Shown here one piece after another: positions 27,542 through 36,048 of a stretch of 64,000 bases of DNA. The notes under the pieces were generated by a model. The model was given only the letters and a program-made list of their open reading frames with translations. It did not search any database and was not told the origin of the DNA. This DNA is from an uncultured Monoglobus sp. (lineage in GTDB: Bacteria > Bacillota > Clostridia > Monoglobales > Monoglobaceae). Made by a program: the position numbers and the translations under genes. The stretch covers positions 31,796 through 95,795 of the forward strand of contig CANQMT010000007.1 of the NCBI GenBank assembly GCA_947625055.1. The letters are read 5' to 3'. The stretch's first letter is position 1. Every line of letters starts with the position of its first letter.

Positions 27542-27803
27542 TGTTAATACCTCCGCTCGCTGCATATTTGTATAACAGATGCGCGTTGCTGTGCAGCAAA
27601 TTTTCAAAAATTTCTATTTCGCTGTCAGAATATCCGTTTTTGTATATCCAATTGTAATCGGGAAGCTCGCATCTGGCAGAGTCAAATCCGTTATCCGTAG
27701 GCCGTTCAAAATGTACAAGCACTTTTTGCTTTCCGTCATCATCAATGATCTGCGAGTGGACGATTTCCGTTTCGTCAGAGAGAGTCATGTAAGGATACAT
27801 CAT
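27534..27803 (-). CDS. Small hypothetical protein paired with DUF4160
   Basis: 89 residues starting MMYPYMTLSDETEIVHSQ, acidic and predicted soluble. GGAGG lies nine bases before the ATG at 27803, which decides the start over a TTG at 27812. I do not recognise a named domain. The overlap with the DUF4160 gene indicates co-translation, so the two proteins probably act together. Confidence 0.65.
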   Translation of the reverse strand: MMYPYMTLSDETEIVHSQIIDDDGKQKVLVHFERPTDNGFDSARCELPDYNWIYKNGYSDSEIEIFENLLHSNAHLLYKYAASGGINIA

Positions 27804-27919
27804 AATTATCAACCTCCGTTATGCTTGTATTATATCATATTATTTTCATCAAATCAATATCCGAATTAAATTAAACGGGAACGCATATGTTTTATTATAT
27901 CGTGCTTGGAGGTGGTTTT

Positions 27920-29035
27920 ATGAAATGGCTCAGGGGCGCGGTGATGATCGGGCTTTGTTATCTTATCCTGTGCCTCGGCATGAGCCCCGAAAGGTGCATG
28001 GCCGCGGCTGCCGAGGCGCTGAGCTTGTGCGTGTCTTCGGTGATCCCCGCGCTGTTCCCGTTTTTTGTGTGCAGCTCGCTGCTGGTGGCTCTCGGCGGGG
28101 CCGAGATCTGCGGCAGGGCGCTCAGCGGAATTATGCGTCCGGTGTTTAAAGTCGGCGGTTCGGGAGCGCTGGCATTGGTGCTGGGGATAGTCAGCGGATA
28201 TCCGGTCGGCGCGGGCTGCGCTGCGGAGCTCTATAACTCCGGCAGGATCTCAAAGGCGGAGGCGGAGCGGCTCTTGGGTTTTTGCAACAACTCGGGGCCG
28301 CTGTTTATAATCGGCACAGTCGGCTTCGCGTTAAGCGGAAGCGCCCGCCTCGGCGGAATTTTGTATTTGATCCACATCGCCTCGGCTCTCGCGGCGGGCG
28401 TTATTCTGGCGCGGATCGTTAGGGATGAGGCTCCGGTGATAACTCCCGGGATCAGCGAGGAGAAAAAACCGCCCGCGGCGCGTCTGGCCTCGGCCTTCGG
28501 GAACGCCGTGTCAAAAGGCGTTATAACAGTTTTAAACGTATGCGGATTTGTGGTGTTTTTCAAGGTGCTTGAGCGCGCGCTTCCGGATTTCGGCGGCAGC
28601 GTGTTCCTGAATCCGCTGCTTGAGATTACCGGCGGTATTGCAGAGCTTTCAAAAACCGCTCTCGCGCCGTCGCTTAAATTTTCGCTTATTTCAATGTTTC
28701 TGGCGTTTTCCGGACTTTCGGTGTTTTTTCAGACCTCATCTATCCTTGAGGGAAGCGGACTTTCGATGAAGTATTATGTTGTGGGAAAACTCATCCACGG
28801 CTTACTGGCGTTTTTGATCTCAATGGTAGTTTTGCCGCTTTTAGGCGTCGGCGCAGGCTGGGCGGGCGCTTTTGTCCCGGGCCCGGATATGTCCGAGTAT
28901 TCAATGTACCTCTACGCCATGCCCGATCTTGACATTAAGCGGTACCTGATTTTGGTCGCGGGCGAGATAGTCTGGTGCGGGCTTATCGTGGGCGGACTGT
29001 GGCTCGCCGCGAAGCTTATTCCGGAAAGCGATTGA
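27920..29035 (+). CDS. ylbJ: YlbJ-like sporulation integral membrane protein
   Basis: 371 residues with eight or more hydrophobic segments. The motifs ALFPFFVCSSLL, GIVSGYPVGA and LLGFCNNSGPLFIIGTVG match the nucleoside-recognition (Gate) domain pair of YlbJ/SpmA-like proteins. In Bacillus subtilis ylbJ is sigma-E dependent and needed for normal spore cortex; the transported molecule is unknown. GGAGG precedes the ATG at 27920 by 7 bases. It is divergent from the DUF4160 pair. Confidence 0.82.
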   Translation: MKWLRGAVMIGLCYLILCLGMSPERCMAAAAEALSLCVSSVIPALFPFFVCSSLLVALGGAEICGRALSGIMRPVFKVGGSGALALVLGIVSGYPVGAGCAAELYNSGRISKAEAERLLGFCNNSGPLFIIGTVGFALSGSARLGGILYLIHIASALAAGVILARIVRDEAPVITPGISEEKKPPAARLASAFGNAVSKGVITVLNVCGFVVFFKVLERALPDFGGSVFLNPLLEITGGIAELSKTALAPSLKFSLISMFLAFSGLSVFFQTSSILEGSGLSMKYYVVGKLIHGLLAFLISMVVLPLLGVGAGWAGAFVPGPDMSEYSMYLYAMPDLDIKRYLILVAGEIVWCGLIVGGLWLAAKLIPESD

Positions 29036-29060
29036 CATATTGAGGGCCGTGTGATAAAAT
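29032..29060 (+). promoter_or_regulatory. Sigma-A promoter before the DUF6472 gene
   Basis: TTGACA (29032-29037) overlaps the ylbJ stop codon. After a 17-base spacer comes TAAAAT (29055-29060). Confidence 0.65.
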
Positions 29061-29098
29061 CGAGATCATAAACAGAAACATTGAAGGGAGCGAACCCT

Positions 29099-29275
29099 AT
29101 GAGCAGCAAGTGCGAGGAATGCGCGTATTACGATTATGACGAGGATTACGAGGAGTATGTCTGCGCGGCGGATATGGACGAGGACGATATGGCGAAAATA
29201 ATGTCGGGACGGTACAGGGAGTGTCCCTTTTACCGTCCCGGCGATGATTATCTTATTGTCAGGAAACAGAACTGA
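29099..29275 (+). CDS. DUF6472 small cysteine-rich protein
   Basis: 58 residues with CEECAYY at the start, a run rich in Asp, Glu and Tyr, then a Cys, and CPFYRPGDDY near the end. Four cysteines could bind one metal ion. The pattern matches DUF6472, a small family of Clostridia with no known role. The ATG at 29099 follows GAAGGGAG. Its stop is one base from the stop of the opposing PAS gene. Confidence 0.75.
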   Translation: MSSKCEECAYYDYDEDYEEYVCAADMDEDDMAKIMSGRYRECPFYRPGDDYLIVRKQN

Positions 29276-29276
29276 G

Positions 29277-29651
29277 TCAGCTCAGATCATACATTTTCAT
29301 GGTTTCCTTATCTCGGTACTCGTGCTTTTCATAGTAGCCGATCAGATTTTTGTTTTCGTCTCTTAGGGCCACCATGTATACGTCCTTGTTTTCCTTGGCG
29401 TTGTGGAAGGTATAAACTAGGTCTTTGCCGCTGTCCGATTTAAAGCGGCCTACTACTTTTTTGATCGCCTCGCGCGATTTGGGGCTGTGGCAGTCGAGCA
29501 CGCTTCTGCCGACCAGAGCCGCTCCGCCGTGCTTTGCGTAACGCTCCGCGGCGGCGGGATTCATATAGATTATCGTGTGCCGCGTGTCGCAGACAACGAC
29601 CGCGCATCTGTCTTGGTCGATTATGCTTTTGAAGTATGGTAATAGGTTCAT
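29277..29651 (-). CDS. Stand-alone PAS domain protein
   Basis: 124 residues forming one PAS sensor fold. CAVVVCDTRHTIIYMNPAAAERY is the first strand-helix unit (quoted residues about 16-38 in part), then a helix with LDCHSPKSREAIKKVV and strands VYMVALRDENKNLIGYYE. Output domains are absent, so it may bind a ligand or partner and signal through another protein. A GGAG site precedes the ATG. Confidence 0.8.
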   Translation of the reverse strand: MNLLPYFKSIIDQDRCAVVVCDTRHTIIYMNPAAAERYAKHGGAALVGRSVLDCHSPKSREAIKKVVGRFKSDSGKDLVYTFHNAKENKDVYMVALRDENKNLIGYYEKHEYRDKETMKMYDLS

Positions 29652-29712
29652 GTTGTCTCCTTTCGGGTTGATTTTTTAAAATATTTCTTCGTCTCCGTCC
29701 GCGGAGGCGGTT

Positions 29713-31425
29713 TTATTCTATTGTCACGGTTCTTGTCTCGCCGTCCCATGAGACTGCGCGGTCTAAGGCTTCGCTCACCGCGCGGAGCGGCACCATTGTG
29801 AAGTCTCCGTCAAGCTCAGCGGGAGCGTCAAGAGTGATTTTTTCATCGTTTTTCAGCATTGTGTCGTCATCTATTTTAAGAATTATCGTGTCATCGCCGT
29901 TTGAGGCGGTGACTGTTTTTGTCTCTCCGTTCCATTCGACCCCGCAGCCAAGCGCCTCGAACACGGCACGCATCGGAACCAGCACACGGTCGTTCACTAT
30001 CACGGGCGGTTTTTCAAACTCTGGCTCCGCGCCGTCGATAAAGACGTGCACGGCGGTTTTGAAGCCGATCTCATAGTCAACGCTGTCAAGCTCCGCGCCG
30101 CCCGAAAGCTTTTTCACCGTCAGGGTGTGCCGTCCGGGAGTCAGAACGTCGCCGCTTAATGTGAAAGAGTATGGCGGATAGCTGCTCTCGAAAACATCCT
30201 CGCCGTCGATCAGATATTTTACGGTGAGGTAAAGCGCTTTCGGCTCATAGGCGTAGGCGGAAAGGTTGAGCGGAGTTTCAAATTCCGTATCATTCATCTC
30301 GACAAACTCAACCGGAGAGCTGCCGGGATATCCGAGAATGAAGGGCGGCTTGTTCACCGCCTGCTTCACAGCGGCTGACAGCACAGGCACGTCGGCAAGA
30401 CGGTACTGATAATAGTCGCTGTCAACATTGCGGTTAAAGCAGACATATATTTTGATCTCGGGATAAACGCGGGGAAGCTCGTAATAATAGCGTCTTAGCT
30501 GCTGCTCGGCCCAGTTTACGAACTCCATGCCGTTTTTGTAATCGGGTCTGCCAGGCGTCTCGCCGAAGCCGACGCTGCCTTCGGTGATAATATACGGTTT
30601 TGTTATGCCGCGGCTTTCCATATAGTCGATAAGTGCTTTTGCGCCGATAACCGCGTTGCTGTAGTCTCCGGCTACGAACGATACGCTGTTCGAGTAGCCC
30701 GTCTGTTTCGGGTCGCCCTGAAAATAAGGCATTACGTAAAGGCTCATACCTATCCAGTCAACATACTCGTCACCCGGGTAGTAGTCGATCAGCCGCAGAT
30801 TTACCGAGCCCACGTTGTTGGGCGGCCACACCACCGCGATATTATCCTTGGTGTGGGCGTAGTCCGCGACGTAGCGGAAAAGCTCAACGAAATTGTCAGG
30901 ATCGGTGAAATTGTCGTTTATGTTAAACTCTTTCGCGAATACCAGCAGCACATCGTCGCCGCCCGCGGACATGTTGTCTATGGTGTTTTTTATGTAATTA
31001 GAGTATTCCTCGGGATCAACGTGCTTGGATTTAAAGGCGCAGTTCCAGTTGTACAGATGCAGTCTGCCGGTGCGCTCGGAATACGGAGCGATGTCCGCCC
31101 GCTCATAGCCGCTATCGTCGGTGAGGCTTTGGTCGAACCAAAGATACTCGGTCTCAAGAGCGTTCGCAATGTCGGGATAGGGCGCGTCAAACGGGGTGCC
31201 GTGATAGGCGCCGCTTTGCGGCTCAAACATTCCGCCGCGGTAATATCTGCCCTCGGCTGGCGCCTCGCAATAGACTTTGAAGTCCGGCGTGTTGCAGATC
31301 TTATCCATCCTCGCAACATTCTCGCTCATCGCGTCCGCGTATGCGGAGAGGGGGCACAGCGCAGCCGCCGCGAAAAGCGCGGCGGCGACGAGTTTTGCGG
31401 CTTTTTTTAAAAGTTTCGTTTTCAT
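29713..31425 (-). CDS. Secreted clan GH-A (GH26-like) glycoside hydrolase with copper amine oxidase-like C-terminal domain
   Basis: 570 residues. A signal peptide (about 1-30) ends SAYA. A TIM-barrel-like region (about 40-360) has VFAKEFN placing a likely acid/base Glu 166, and IITEGSVGFG placing a likely nucleophile Glu 282. These positions suit GH26 or a related clan GH-A family. A beta-rich Ig-like part (about 370-455) follows. The C-terminus (about 465-570) holds two copper-amine-oxidase N-domain-like motifs, VLVPMRAVFEALGC and TMVPLRAVSEALDR, a module thought to bind wall or carbohydrate. A mannan or other beta-glycan substrate is only inference. Confidence 0.75.
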   Translation of the reverse strand: MKTKLLKKAAKLVAAALFAAAALCPLSAYADAMSENVARMDKICNTPDFKVYCEAPAEGRYYRGGMFEPQSGAYHGTPFDAPYPDIANALETEYLWFDQSLTDDSGYERADIAPYSERTGRLHLYNWNCAFKSKHVDPEEYSNYIKNTIDNMSAGGDDVLLVFAKEFNINDNFTDPDNFVELFRYVADYAHTKDNIAVVWPPNNVGSVNLRLIDYYPGDEYVDWIGMSLYVMPYFQGDPKQTGYSNSVSFVAGDYSNAVIGAKALIDYMESRGITKPYIITEGSVGFGETPGRPDYKNGMEFVNWAEQQLRRYYYELPRVYPEIKIYVCFNRNVDSDYYQYRLADVPVLSAAVKQAVNKPPFILGYPGSSPVEFVEMNDTEFETPLNLSAYAYEPKALYLTVKYLIDGEDVFESSYPPYSFTLSGDVLTPGRHTLTVKKLSGGAELDSVDYEIGFKTAVHVFIDGAEPEFEKPPVIVNDRVLVPMRAVFEALGCGVEWNGETKTVTASNGDDTIILKIDDDTMLKNDEKITLDAPAELDGDFTMVPLRAVSEALDRAVSWDGETRTVTIE

Positions 31426-31451
31426 AATAATCCGTACCTCACATTTTAATA

Positions 31452-32198
31452 TTAAACAGCGGTGTTTTCATAATTCTGTGCCGCGCTCATGCGGTTGTCC
31501 CTTATGCCGCGGAGATATTCGTAGAAGTTCGTTGTGGCGGTGTTCATATACGGCGACAGGAAAATAAATCCTATTCCGAAGGTAATGCAGGATAAGATTA
31601 TCCAGCCGATAAAGCTCAGATGAAGTTTGAACAGCTCCCACTTGTGGCCGATCATCATTTCCTTGCTTTGCTTCAGCGCGTCCATAGCGCTTATGCCGTC
31701 ATCGTCCGCCATGATATAAAATGCCATGGAATATCTGTATGCGGCGATTATTCCGGGAATAATAAAGAGCAGCGACCACAGGAACGTGAAAACCTTTTGA
31801 AGCAGCAGAAGCAGGATCGAGCGGCCGAAAGTTCCGCCGCCGCGTGTGATGCCGCTGAATGTATCATTGAGAACGGGCGAGCCGCCGCGCACGAACGAGA
31901 GCAGATAGCGGTTTATTCCGTACGTTACGGCAGCGGTCAAAATAAAGGTCGCGATCTCGCCGACGAAGGCCAGAATTGAAAACAGGGTCCTGAACATGAT
32001 GTACATGGTCGGAACGCGGCTGCTGCCGGTGATAAGACTGCGGGTCGACTCGATCGACGTGCAGATCCGGAGCGGGGTGGCTGTCAGCATAGACAGCGCC
32101 GCCACCGCCAGCGCGGGAATGAGCAGCGCGAATATCACGGTTCCCCATTTGCCGCGAAGCTGATTCAAGGACAAGTTTTTAAAATCTTTGCTTTTCAT
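31452..32198 (-). CDS. DUF975 integral membrane protein
   Basis: 248 residues. It starts MKSKDFKNLSLNQLRGKW, the usual amphipathic N-terminus of DUF975, followed by about five hydrophobic segments and the LLFIIPGIIAAYRYSMAFYIMADD motif (positions about 172-195 in part) typical of the family. AGGAG precedes the ATG at 32198. The function is unknown. Confidence 0.85.
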   Translation of the reverse strand: MKSKDFKNLSLNQLRGKWGTVIFALLIPALAVAALSMLTATPLRICTSIESTRSLITGSSRVPTMYIMFRTLFSILAFVGEIATFILTAAVTYGINRYLLSFVRGGSPVLNDTFSGITRGGGTFGRSILLLLLQKVFTFLWSLLFIIPGIIAAYRYSMAFYIMADDDGISAMDALKQSKEMMIGHKWELFKLHLSFIGWIILSCITFGIGFIFLSPYMNTATTNFYEYLRGIRDNRMSAAQNYENTAV

Positions 32199-32240
32199 TA
32201 AAAAAGAACTCCTTTCGGTCATATAATCCAAATCAAAACA

Positions 32241-32269
32241 ATAATAACACAGTTTTTCCCTTTTGTCAA
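32241..32269 (-). promoter_or_regulatory. Consensus promoter of the DUF975 gene
   Basis: On the minus strand TTGACA (32269-32264), 17-base spacer, TATTAT (32246-32241). It may also serve the downstream glycosidase and PAS genes. Confidence 0.7.
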
Positions 32270-32354
32270 TTAAGTGGGACCGCGGGTTTTTGGCATAATT
32301 CCGTAAGACGATTAATATATTTAAAAAACACAAGACAAGCGCGGAGGAAAAAGA

Positions 32355-33608
32355 ATGATCGAAAGAAACTACAGACGGAGCAGGAAACGGCGTTACCGCG
32401 CCGTTGTCATTGACGGAAAGAAGATATTCAGAACGGCGCTGTTTCTCGCCGCGGCGGGAATAATTATCGGCGTGATCGTTTCCGCTTTGAGCGGGGAGAT
32501 AAAAACAGATGAAAATTCTCCTTCCGACGCCGCGAGCGACGCTGCCGCTGCGGCCGCCGGGTCGGGATCCGAGTCGGCGGACGAAAACGCGGCGAGTGAT
32601 AGCGTAGAGAGCGAAAATATATCAGACGAAAATATATCAGACAGGCTTAAAAAACTGGCGGAGCTGGCCCTGGGGTTTGATCCGTTTACTCCGTCGGGAG
32701 CAGTGGCGGCTGAGGTCCGCGGCGCCGACATAGTGAACAGTTACGGAATAATTTCCGGAGGAGAAGAACTTGTTCCGACGCCGGAGCCCACGGCGGAAAT
32801 AACGCCCGAGCCCGATGACGGCGTTGAAAGACCGGACATCAAGCCCATTAATGCAGCTCAGAACGCGAGATATGACGATTATCAGATACGGATCGGGAAC
32901 GAGACCTCGTACGGGATCGATATAAACGGAATGCTTGCGGAGCCGCTGATGTTTGACATGAGCGGCGACGGCCCTAAAGTCCTTATTGTCCACACCCACG
33001 CGACCGAGGCATATGCTTCCGAGGGAGCGCAGCAGTACAGTCGGGGCGAGAGCGACCGCAGCATGGATACAAACGAGAATGTGGTGGCGGTAGGCGACGA
33101 GGCGGCGCGTATTTTAAACGAGCGCGGGATCGAGACGCTGCACGACACCGCCCTGCATGATTATCCGTCATTTAACGGCTCCTATGCCGACGCGCTTGAG
33201 AGCACCGAGCAGTATTTAAGCGACTATCCGAGCATTCGTGTGGTGCTTGACATTCACCGTGACTCTATCGTATATGATGACGGAACGATGGCCAAAGTCG
33301 TGACCGAGATAAACGGACGGAAATCGGCCCAGCTCATGTTTGTCGTGGGGACCGACGAGAACGGGCTGTATAATCCGGATTGGCGCGAGAATATGAAGTT
33401 TGCCTTAAAGCTTCAAGAGAAGATAGACGAGAGGTACCCCGACCTGATGCGCTACGTGAATCTGCGCAAGAACCGCTTTAACGGCCACACAACCCGCGGC
33501 AGCCTGATAATCGAGGTCGGATCGAGCGGAAACAGTCTGGGCGAGGCAAAGTACGGAATAAGTCTGGCAATGGAATGTGTCGCGGATTTTTTGAACGGGC
33601 TTAAATAA
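32355..33608 (+). CDS. spoIIP: Stage II sporulation protein P
   Basis: 417 residues. A basic N-terminus and one membrane segment (about 25-46) lead to a long acidic, Ala/Ser/Asp-rich linker (about 50-170). The amidase/endopeptidase domain then has HTHATEAY (His 213, 215), DIHRDS (His 301) and a C-terminal LIIEVGSSGNSL. SpoIIP degrades septal peptidoglycan with SpoIID during engulfment. It shows that the organism can form endospores. The gene stands alone; the usual neighbour gpr is not seen. Confidence 0.93.
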   Translation: MIERNYRRSRKRRYRAVVIDGKKIFRTALFLAAAGIIIGVIVSALSGEIKTDENSPSDAASDAAAAAAGSGSESADENAASDSVESENISDENISDRLKKLAELALGFDPFTPSGAVAAEVRGADIVNSYGIISGGEELVPTPEPTAEITPEPDDGVERPDIKPINAAQNARYDDYQIRIGNETSYGIDINGMLAEPLMFDMSGDGPKVLIVHTHATEAYASEGAQQYSRGESDRSMDTNENVVAVGDEAARILNERGIETLHDTALHDYPSFNGSYADALESTEQYLSDYPSIRVVLDIHRDSIVYDDGTMAKVVTEINGRKSAQLMFVVGTDENGLYNPDWRENMKFALKLQEKIDERYPDLMRYVNLRKNRFNGHTTRGSLIIEVGSSGNSLGEAKYGISLAMECVADFLNGLK

Positions 33609-33674
33609 TTCGTCATTTTATGTGAAATTAACAAAATTGAACGGCTAAACAGACATATTTTGTAGATAATATAC

Positions 33675-33703
33675 TTGAAAAGTATTGGCGTTTCGGCTAT
33701 AAT
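33675..33703 (+). promoter_or_regulatory. Sigma-A promoter of murT-gatD
   Basis: TTGAAA (33675-33680), 17-base spacer, TATAAT (33698-33703), with the next gene about 55 bases downstream. Confidence 0.7.
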
Positions 33704-33760
33704 GTAACATAATCGGAATATTATGTATTTGTGAAAGCAATGCCGAAAGGATTGAATAAA

Positions 33761-35152
33761 TTGAACTCTGTGAGAAAACTGCTTGCCGTGTGGGCGGCAA
33801 AAGCGGCCTCTGTGGCCGGCAGGATCGTCGGCAAAAAGTCGTCATCCTCGCCGGGAGTGCTGGCGCTTAAAATATGTCCGGATCTCATAACCATGCTGGC
33901 CAAAAACGTCACCAAGGGCGTTATTGTCACCTGCGGAACAAACGGCAAGACCACCACAAACAATCTGCTGAACAGCTCGCTTAAAAAATACGGCTTCACC
34001 ACGGTTTGCAACACGCTGGGCGCGAATATGGTAGGCGGGATCGCCACCGCGTTTGCTCAGGCGTGCAATATTTTCGGCAAATTCAGAGCGGATTACGCCG
34101 TGCTTGAAGTTGACGAAGCATCGGCAAGGCGCGTGTTTAAATTCATCAAGCCCGATTATATGCTGATAACAAATCTGTTCCGCGACCAGCTTGACAGATA
34201 CGGCGAGATAGACATAACAGTTGATCTGCTCAACGAGGCCATTGACATGGCGGACGGCGTTAAGTTGATCTTAAACGGCGACGATCCGCTGACGGCCCGC
34301 TTCGGCGAGGGCAGAGACGCGGTTTATTTCGGTATTTCCGAGCAGGTGCTGCCGCCGAGCGATGAGACAAAAGAAGGCCGTTTTTGTTTAAAATGCGGCG
34401 AGGAGCAGGAGTATAATTACTTCCATTACAGTCAGCTCGGTGACTATTACTGTCCTCACTGCGGCAACAAAAGGCCGGAGATCGACTTTGCGGCGACAAA
34501 TGTTGATTTGTCGGAGTCGATGAAGTTCACCGTCCGCGGAAAGCAAATTGACGTGAATTACCGCGGATTTTACAATATCTATAATATTCTGGCGGTTTAC
34601 GCCGCCCTTAACACGATAGGCGTAAGGACCGATAATTTTAACGAGATCCTGTCGGACTACAAGCCGCAGATCGGCAGAATGGAGCTCATTCCCATGGGCG
34701 GCAAGCCGTTTATTTTGAACCTTGCCAAGAACCCTGCCGGCTTTAATCAGGCGATACAGACCGTGCTGCTGGACAAGCGTCCTAAGGACGTTATCGTGGC
34801 GATAAACGACCTCGCCAACGACGGCAGGGATGTGTCATGGCTGTGGGATGTGGATTTTGACAAACTCGCGGGGGCTAATCTTGAACAGCTTATAACCACG
34901 GGCATACGAATGTATGATATATCTCTCAGGTTCAAGTACGCCGACGTTAAGTTTGATCTGATAACCGAGGATATGAAGTTCGCGCTGTCAAGGTGCTTTA
35001 ACAACAAAAAATCCGAGGTGTGCTACGTGCTGGTGAACTACACGGCGCTGTACCCGACTCAGACCGCGATGCTTGAGTATCAGAAAGAAGTCGGAGCGGC
35101 CCTTCCGGCTCCCGAAAGCAGCGGAAAGGGAGGTGCTCTCAGTGCGGGATAA
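33761..35152 (+). CDS. murT: Lipid II isoglutaminyl synthase, MurT subunit
   Basis: 463 residues from the TTG at 33761, chosen because AAAGGA lies about 9 bases upstream; the GTG at 33731 and ATG at 33740 lack such a site. The Mur-ligase P-loop is TCGTNGKTTTNNLL. A zinc ribbon CLKCG...CPHCG is inserted at about residues 208-235, and the C-terminal DUF1727 domain follows. With GatD it amidates D-Glu of lipid II to D-isoglutamine. The end overlaps gatD by 11 bases. Confidence 0.93.
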   Translation: MNSVRKLLAVWAAKAASVAGRIVGKKSSSSPGVLALKICPDLITMLAKNVTKGVIVTCGTNGKTTTNNLLNSSLKKYGFTTVCNTLGANMVGGIATAFAQACNIFGKFRADYAVLEVDEASARRVFKFIKPDYMLITNLFRDQLDRYGEIDITVDLLNEAIDMADGVKLILNGDDPLTARFGEGRDAVYFGISEQVLPPSDETKEGRFCLKCGEEQEYNYFHYSQLGDYYCPHCGNKRPEIDFAATNVDLSESMKFTVRGKQIDVNYRGFYNIYNILAVYAALNTIGVRTDNFNEILSDYKPQIGRMELIPMGGKPFILNLAKNPAGFNQAIQTVLLDKRPKDVIVAINDLANDGRDVSWLWDVDFDKLAGANLEQLITTGIRMYDISLRFKYADVKFDLITEDMKFALSRCFNNKKSEVCYVLVNYTALYPTQTAMLEYQKEVGAALPAPESSGKGGALSAG

Positions 35153-35891
35153 CGGCAAATACGAGATCAATATAATCCACTTATTCCCGGATCTGCTCAA
35201 CCTTTACGGCGACAGGGGAAATATCGCCTGCATGGAAAAACGCCTTGAGTGGCGCGGGATAACAGCCAATGTGCGCCAGTGTACCAACAAGGACAGCGAT
35301 ATTGATCTGACCGGAGCCGACATAATATTTGTCGGCGGCGGTTCGGACAGAGAGCAGGAAATAGTCTGCAGCCGTCTGCTTAAAAAGAAGGACGAGCTCA
35401 AGGCCCACGTTGAGTCGGACGGAGTTCTTGTGGCGGTGTGCGGCGGCTATCAGTTGCTCGGCAAGTACTATAAGACCGCATCGACAAAAATCGACGGCCT
35501 TGATATACTTGACATATACACCGACTCGGGCGACACGCGGCTTATCAGCAACGTGGTGCTTGAGTGCGATAAGTTCAGTATGCCGATCGTGGGGTTTGAG
35601 AATCACGCGGGCAGGACTTATCTGGGAGAGGGCGTCAGCCCGCTGGGCAAGGTGCTGTTCGGAAACGGCAACACGGGCGACAGCGGCTATGAGGGCGTGA
35701 TATACAAAAACGTCATCGCGACGTATCTTCACGGCCCGCTTCTGCCGAAGAATCCGCAGCTCTGCGATTATATTCTAAAGCGCGCGCTTGAGAGAAAGTA
35801 TCCGGGATTTGAGGGACTTGAGCCGCTTGACGACGGGCTCGAGGAGCTTGCCAACAAATATATTGTCAGCAAGTATGTCGGAAAAGCGTGA
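35142..35891 (+). CDS. gatD: Lipid II isoglutaminyl synthase, glutamine amidotransferase subunit GatD
   Basis: 249 residues starting at GTG 35142, eight bases after GGGAGG. The class I amidotransferase nucleophile is in VAVCGGYQLLGKYY (Cys near residue 94), and the catalytic His is in YLHGPLLPKNP near residue 198. It releases ammonia from glutamine for MurT. Confidence 0.93.
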   Translation: MRDNGKYEINIIHLFPDLLNLYGDRGNIACMEKRLEWRGITANVRQCTNKDSDIDLTGADIIFVGGGSDREQEIVCSRLLKKKDELKAHVESDGVLVAVCGGYQLLGKYYKTASTKIDGLDILDIYTDSGDTRLISNVVLECDKFSMPIVGFENHAGRTYLGEGVSPLGKVLFGNGNTGDSGYEGVIYKNVIATYLHGPLLPKNPQLCDYILKRALERKYPGFEGLEPLDDGLEELANKYIVSKYVGKA

Positions 35892-36048
35892 GATAACGCG
35901 TAATAAAATATTAATAAAGGCTTAACATTTATGTGATATTTTTTCGCTAAAATATGTTACAATAGTATATGTATGGTTAAATGAAAACAGAACGGAATTT
36001 GAGCAACAGTCGAGGCGCAATCGTTTATCGCATACGGGAGGACAACGG

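Noticed and set aside
29692..29709. Hairpin CTCCG/CGGAG between the PAS and glycosidase genes
   Set aside because: The stem is short and has no T-run on the minus strand, so a terminator is not supported.
32292..32320. Sigma-E promoter before spoIIP
   Set aside because: GGCATAAT and TAATATAT at 13-base spacing are only loosely similar to the consensus, although sigma-E control is expected from known biology.
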